55,533 nucleotides of DNA from Gammaproteobacteria bacterium (GTDB taxonomy: Bacteria > Pseudomonadota > Gammaproteobacteria > DSM-16500). How positions within the stretch are numbered: the stretch's first letter is position 1; each line of letters starts with the position of its first letter. The notes beneath the pieces were generated by a model that searched no databases, was not told the DNA's origin, and saw only the letters and a list, made by a program, of their open reading frames with translations. Positions 53,801 to 55,533 of this stretch are shown piece after piece. The stretch is taken from NCBI GenBank assembly GCA_013287085.1, contig JABDEM010000007.1:1-55533 (forward strand), read 5' to 3'. The position numbers were made by a program, and so were the translations under genes.

Positions 53801-55533
53801 TTAATAATCCCGTCCAAAAGTAGATTGATAACCTGAAATATTTCTTACGAGTAATGAGGTCGGATCTGGACCTAAATTACCTAATCCTTTTAACACAAAT
53901 TGAAGATAAAATTCCGAATTATATTCAGGTGTATTATTTTGGTTGTATTGGGTAAATTCCTTGCCGACTAACATTCGCATGGCCCAGCAACAACCTTCGT
54001 ATTGTACCCCAATTAATAGATTCTGAAAATTGTGACGATTTAAGTTTTGTGTCCATTTACCGACCGAACTCCAATCCCGGGTAATAGGCCATTCTATGGA
54101 AGCATCAATTTGCGATAAGTTATTGGAAAATTTATCTATTTTCCCGCCAGGGTAAGTATCTCCATTGCGTACAAACGTATAACCAAAATTAATTAGGCGA
54201 TTGGTATCGGGTTGATAATGCACGGTAAAAGTTTGATTATCCAATTCATTGGTAAAAGGATTCCAAATAGAAGCCGCATCAGCGCCCCAAACCGGGTTTA
54301 CGTTGTATTTGATGATTCCCGATAAAGGAGATTTATTGCGCAAATTCGCATTAGGATCCCCGGTTTCGATGCAGCCTGTGGTAGGGCTGCAAAGGGTGAC
54401 GCGTCTATTTTGGAAATAATAAATTTGTCCAATGCCCGCACGCACCTTTTCAAAACCCGATTGTTCATCAATAAAACGTGTCGTGATCCCTGCTGCAATT
54501 TGATTCGCATCACTAATGCGATCGATACCACTAAAGCGATTGTATGTAAATAATTGATCATAAGTCAGCTGATTTAAAGTCGTATCAAAAATAGGTAACT
54601 GACTTTGGTCGCGAAAGGGCACATAAGTATAATAAAATTGCGGTTCTAACGTTTGGGTAAAGCCAACGTTAAATAATCTTACTGAGCGGTCGAAATATAA
54701 TCCTGAGCTAATATCAAAAATCGGTAAAGTACGTGTAGGCATTTTAGGTTCGCCATTAGCCACATCCCCCAAATCATATTTGGTCATCGCAAATTGAATG
54801 CGTGGATCAAAGTAAAAATAGGGCCATTCAAATGGCCGACTAATACCCGGTTGAAGATTGATTCGATTGCCAATAGGCGATTTAGTGGTTTGTCCAGGAT
54901 TGCTTTGAAAATTAAAATGCGTGAGTTCATTATTCGCAAAATAATCAAATCCTCCACACTGCTCAGGATAAGCCACATTCAAAATTAATTGCGGATAACG
55001 ACTGTATTGATTTTGAAATTGAGTGGATTGATCAATAGGATGGAGTGTTTCATAGCTTTGCGCTCGACCAATAAAATTCCAATGTTGGCTCTTATAAATA
55101 ATATTCGCTTGTTGTAATAATTGATTCTTATCGTATTCATTAATACCGCTATGAAAATCACGTAAATAATAATCATCACTCACGTAACTATAATCGACCC
55201 CTCCAAACCAATGCTCATTAAATATCGTATCATTTTTCCATGAGATGGATTTACGCGTTGGACTTGCTTGTTCTAGACGTCTTAGTTGTGCCTGAGTGAC
55301 AGGATCCGTCGATGCGTATTTCGCCGGTGCGTTATCTTGAAATTGTTCAAAAGCTCGATCATTCGGTAAAATAGCGGCTCTGATAAATCCTTCAGACTTA
55401 GGTGTTAAATAGCGAAATAAATCTCCTAGTTGAACACCGCGTTTGGAAAAATAAATGGGCGTAATGGTCATGTCATAATTGGGTGCCATATTCCAATAAA
55501 AAGGAACAGCGAGCGAATAGCCAGACAAGCTAT
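53801..55533 (-). CDS. lptD: LPS assembly protein LptD (C-terminal part; 5' end outside window)
   Basis: Outer-membrane barrel that inserts LPS with LptE. The visible 577 or so residues are the barrel: SGYSLAVPFYWNMAPNYDMT at the open end matches the start of the LptD barrel, and FGGVDYSYVSDDYYLRDF follows. The final strand is SEFYLQFVLKGLGNLG. The frame is open through the window edge, so the N-terminal OstA domain and signal peptide lie outside. Cysteines near YEGCCWAMR correspond to the conserved disulfide pair of LptD. First visible gene of lptD-surA-pdxA. Confidence 0.93.
   Translation of the reverse strand, partial: SLSGYSLAVPFYWNMAPNYDMTITPIYFSKRGVQLGDLFRYLTPKSEGFIRAAILPNDRAFEQFQDNAPAKYASTDPVTQAQLRRLEQASPTRKSISWKNDTIFNEHWFGGVDYSYVSDDYYLRDFHSGINEYDKNQLLQQANIIYKSQHWNFIGRAQSYETLHPIDQSTQFQNQYSRYPQLILNVAYPEQCGGFDYFANNELTHFNFQSNPGQTTKSPIGNRINLQPGISRPFEWPYFYFDPRIQFAMTKYDLGDVANGEPKMPTRTLPIFDISSGLYFDRSVRLFNVGFTQTLEPQFYYTYVPFRDQSQLPIFDTTLNQLTYDQLFTYNRFSGIDRISDANQIAAGITTRFIDEQSGFEKVRAGIGQIYYFQNRRVTLCSPTTGCIETGDPNANLRNKSPLSGIIKYNVNPVWGADAASIWNPFTNELDNQTFTVHYQPDTNRLINFGYTFVRNGDTYPGGKIDKFSNNLSQIDASIEWPITRDWSSVGKWTQNLNRHNFQNLLIGVQYEGCCWAMRMLVGKEFTQYNQNNTPEYNSEFYLQFVLKGLGNLGPDPTSLLVRNISGYQSTFGRDY

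Overview
The window is about 55.5 kb of AT-rich, densely coding DNA (roughly 38-40% GC by eye). It carries 57 protein genes, no rRNA or tRNA gene that I can see, and no prophage, insertion sequence or CRISPR array. The housekeeping set is gammaproteobacterial: rsmA-apaH, ygfB-pepP-ubiH, trxA-rho, trmB, hemW, groESL, dsbD, gshA-gshB, dprA-smg-topA, argS-ftsN-like-hslVU, waaA, coaD-yfhL, lptD-surA-pdxA. Several signs point to an intracellular or host-associated member of the Legionellales (Legionella/Coxiella/Berkiella/Rickettsiella relatives), though I cannot name a genus: PmrA-type promoter boxes, a CsrA-titrating small RNA, families of unrecognised effector-like proteins, and one protein ending in a eukaryotic-type CaaX box.

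Layout. 1-2.6 kb: ABC ATPase and nicotinate phosphoribosyltransferase, convergent. 2.7-5.9 kb: Sel1 lipoprotein, rsmA, apaH and a CaaX-ending unknown, all co-directional. 5.9-11.8 kb: folA, then ygfB-pepP-ubiH, trxA (terminator), rho and an EVE-domain protein. 11.8-12.5 kb: a RelE/HigB-HTH toxin-antitoxin pair. 12.5-21.2 kb: His/Cys-rich secreted protein, FUSC membrane protein, a small acidic protein with trmB and a beta-barrel protein, hemW/mdh, a ZIP transporter, a site-2 protease and two unknown effector-like proteins. 21.3-23.4 kb: groESL with a perfect CIRCE element overlapping a sigma-32 promoter. 23.4-31 kb: dsbD-gshA-gshB-dprA-smg-topA. 31.05-31.19 kb: an RsmY/RsmZ-like small RNA on the minus strand. 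31.5-36.7 kb: argS-ftsN-like-hslVU-rpiA and a small unknown. 36.7-44.1 kb: rpe and fadL, then a PLP decarboxylase-acetyltransferase fusion in an operon with a membrane GGDEF/EAL protein and divergent from a second GGDEF/EAL protein. 44.1-49 kb: waaA and three tandem paralogous unknowns behind a PmrA-box promoter. 49-55.5 kb: family-4 UDG, coaD, yfhL, tolC, pdxA, surA and the 3' part of lptD.

The parts most worth attention are regulatory and accessory. The small RNA has five GGA motifs, two of them in near-ideal CsrA hairpins. The PmrA boxes sit in front of unknown genes. The decarboxylase-GNAT fusion has a full internal ribosome-binding site and ATG at the domain junction. If the organism is a Legionellales pathogen or symbiont, the sRNA (Gac/Csr), PmrA and c-di-GMP elements would be different inputs into the same life-cycle switch; that link is inference.
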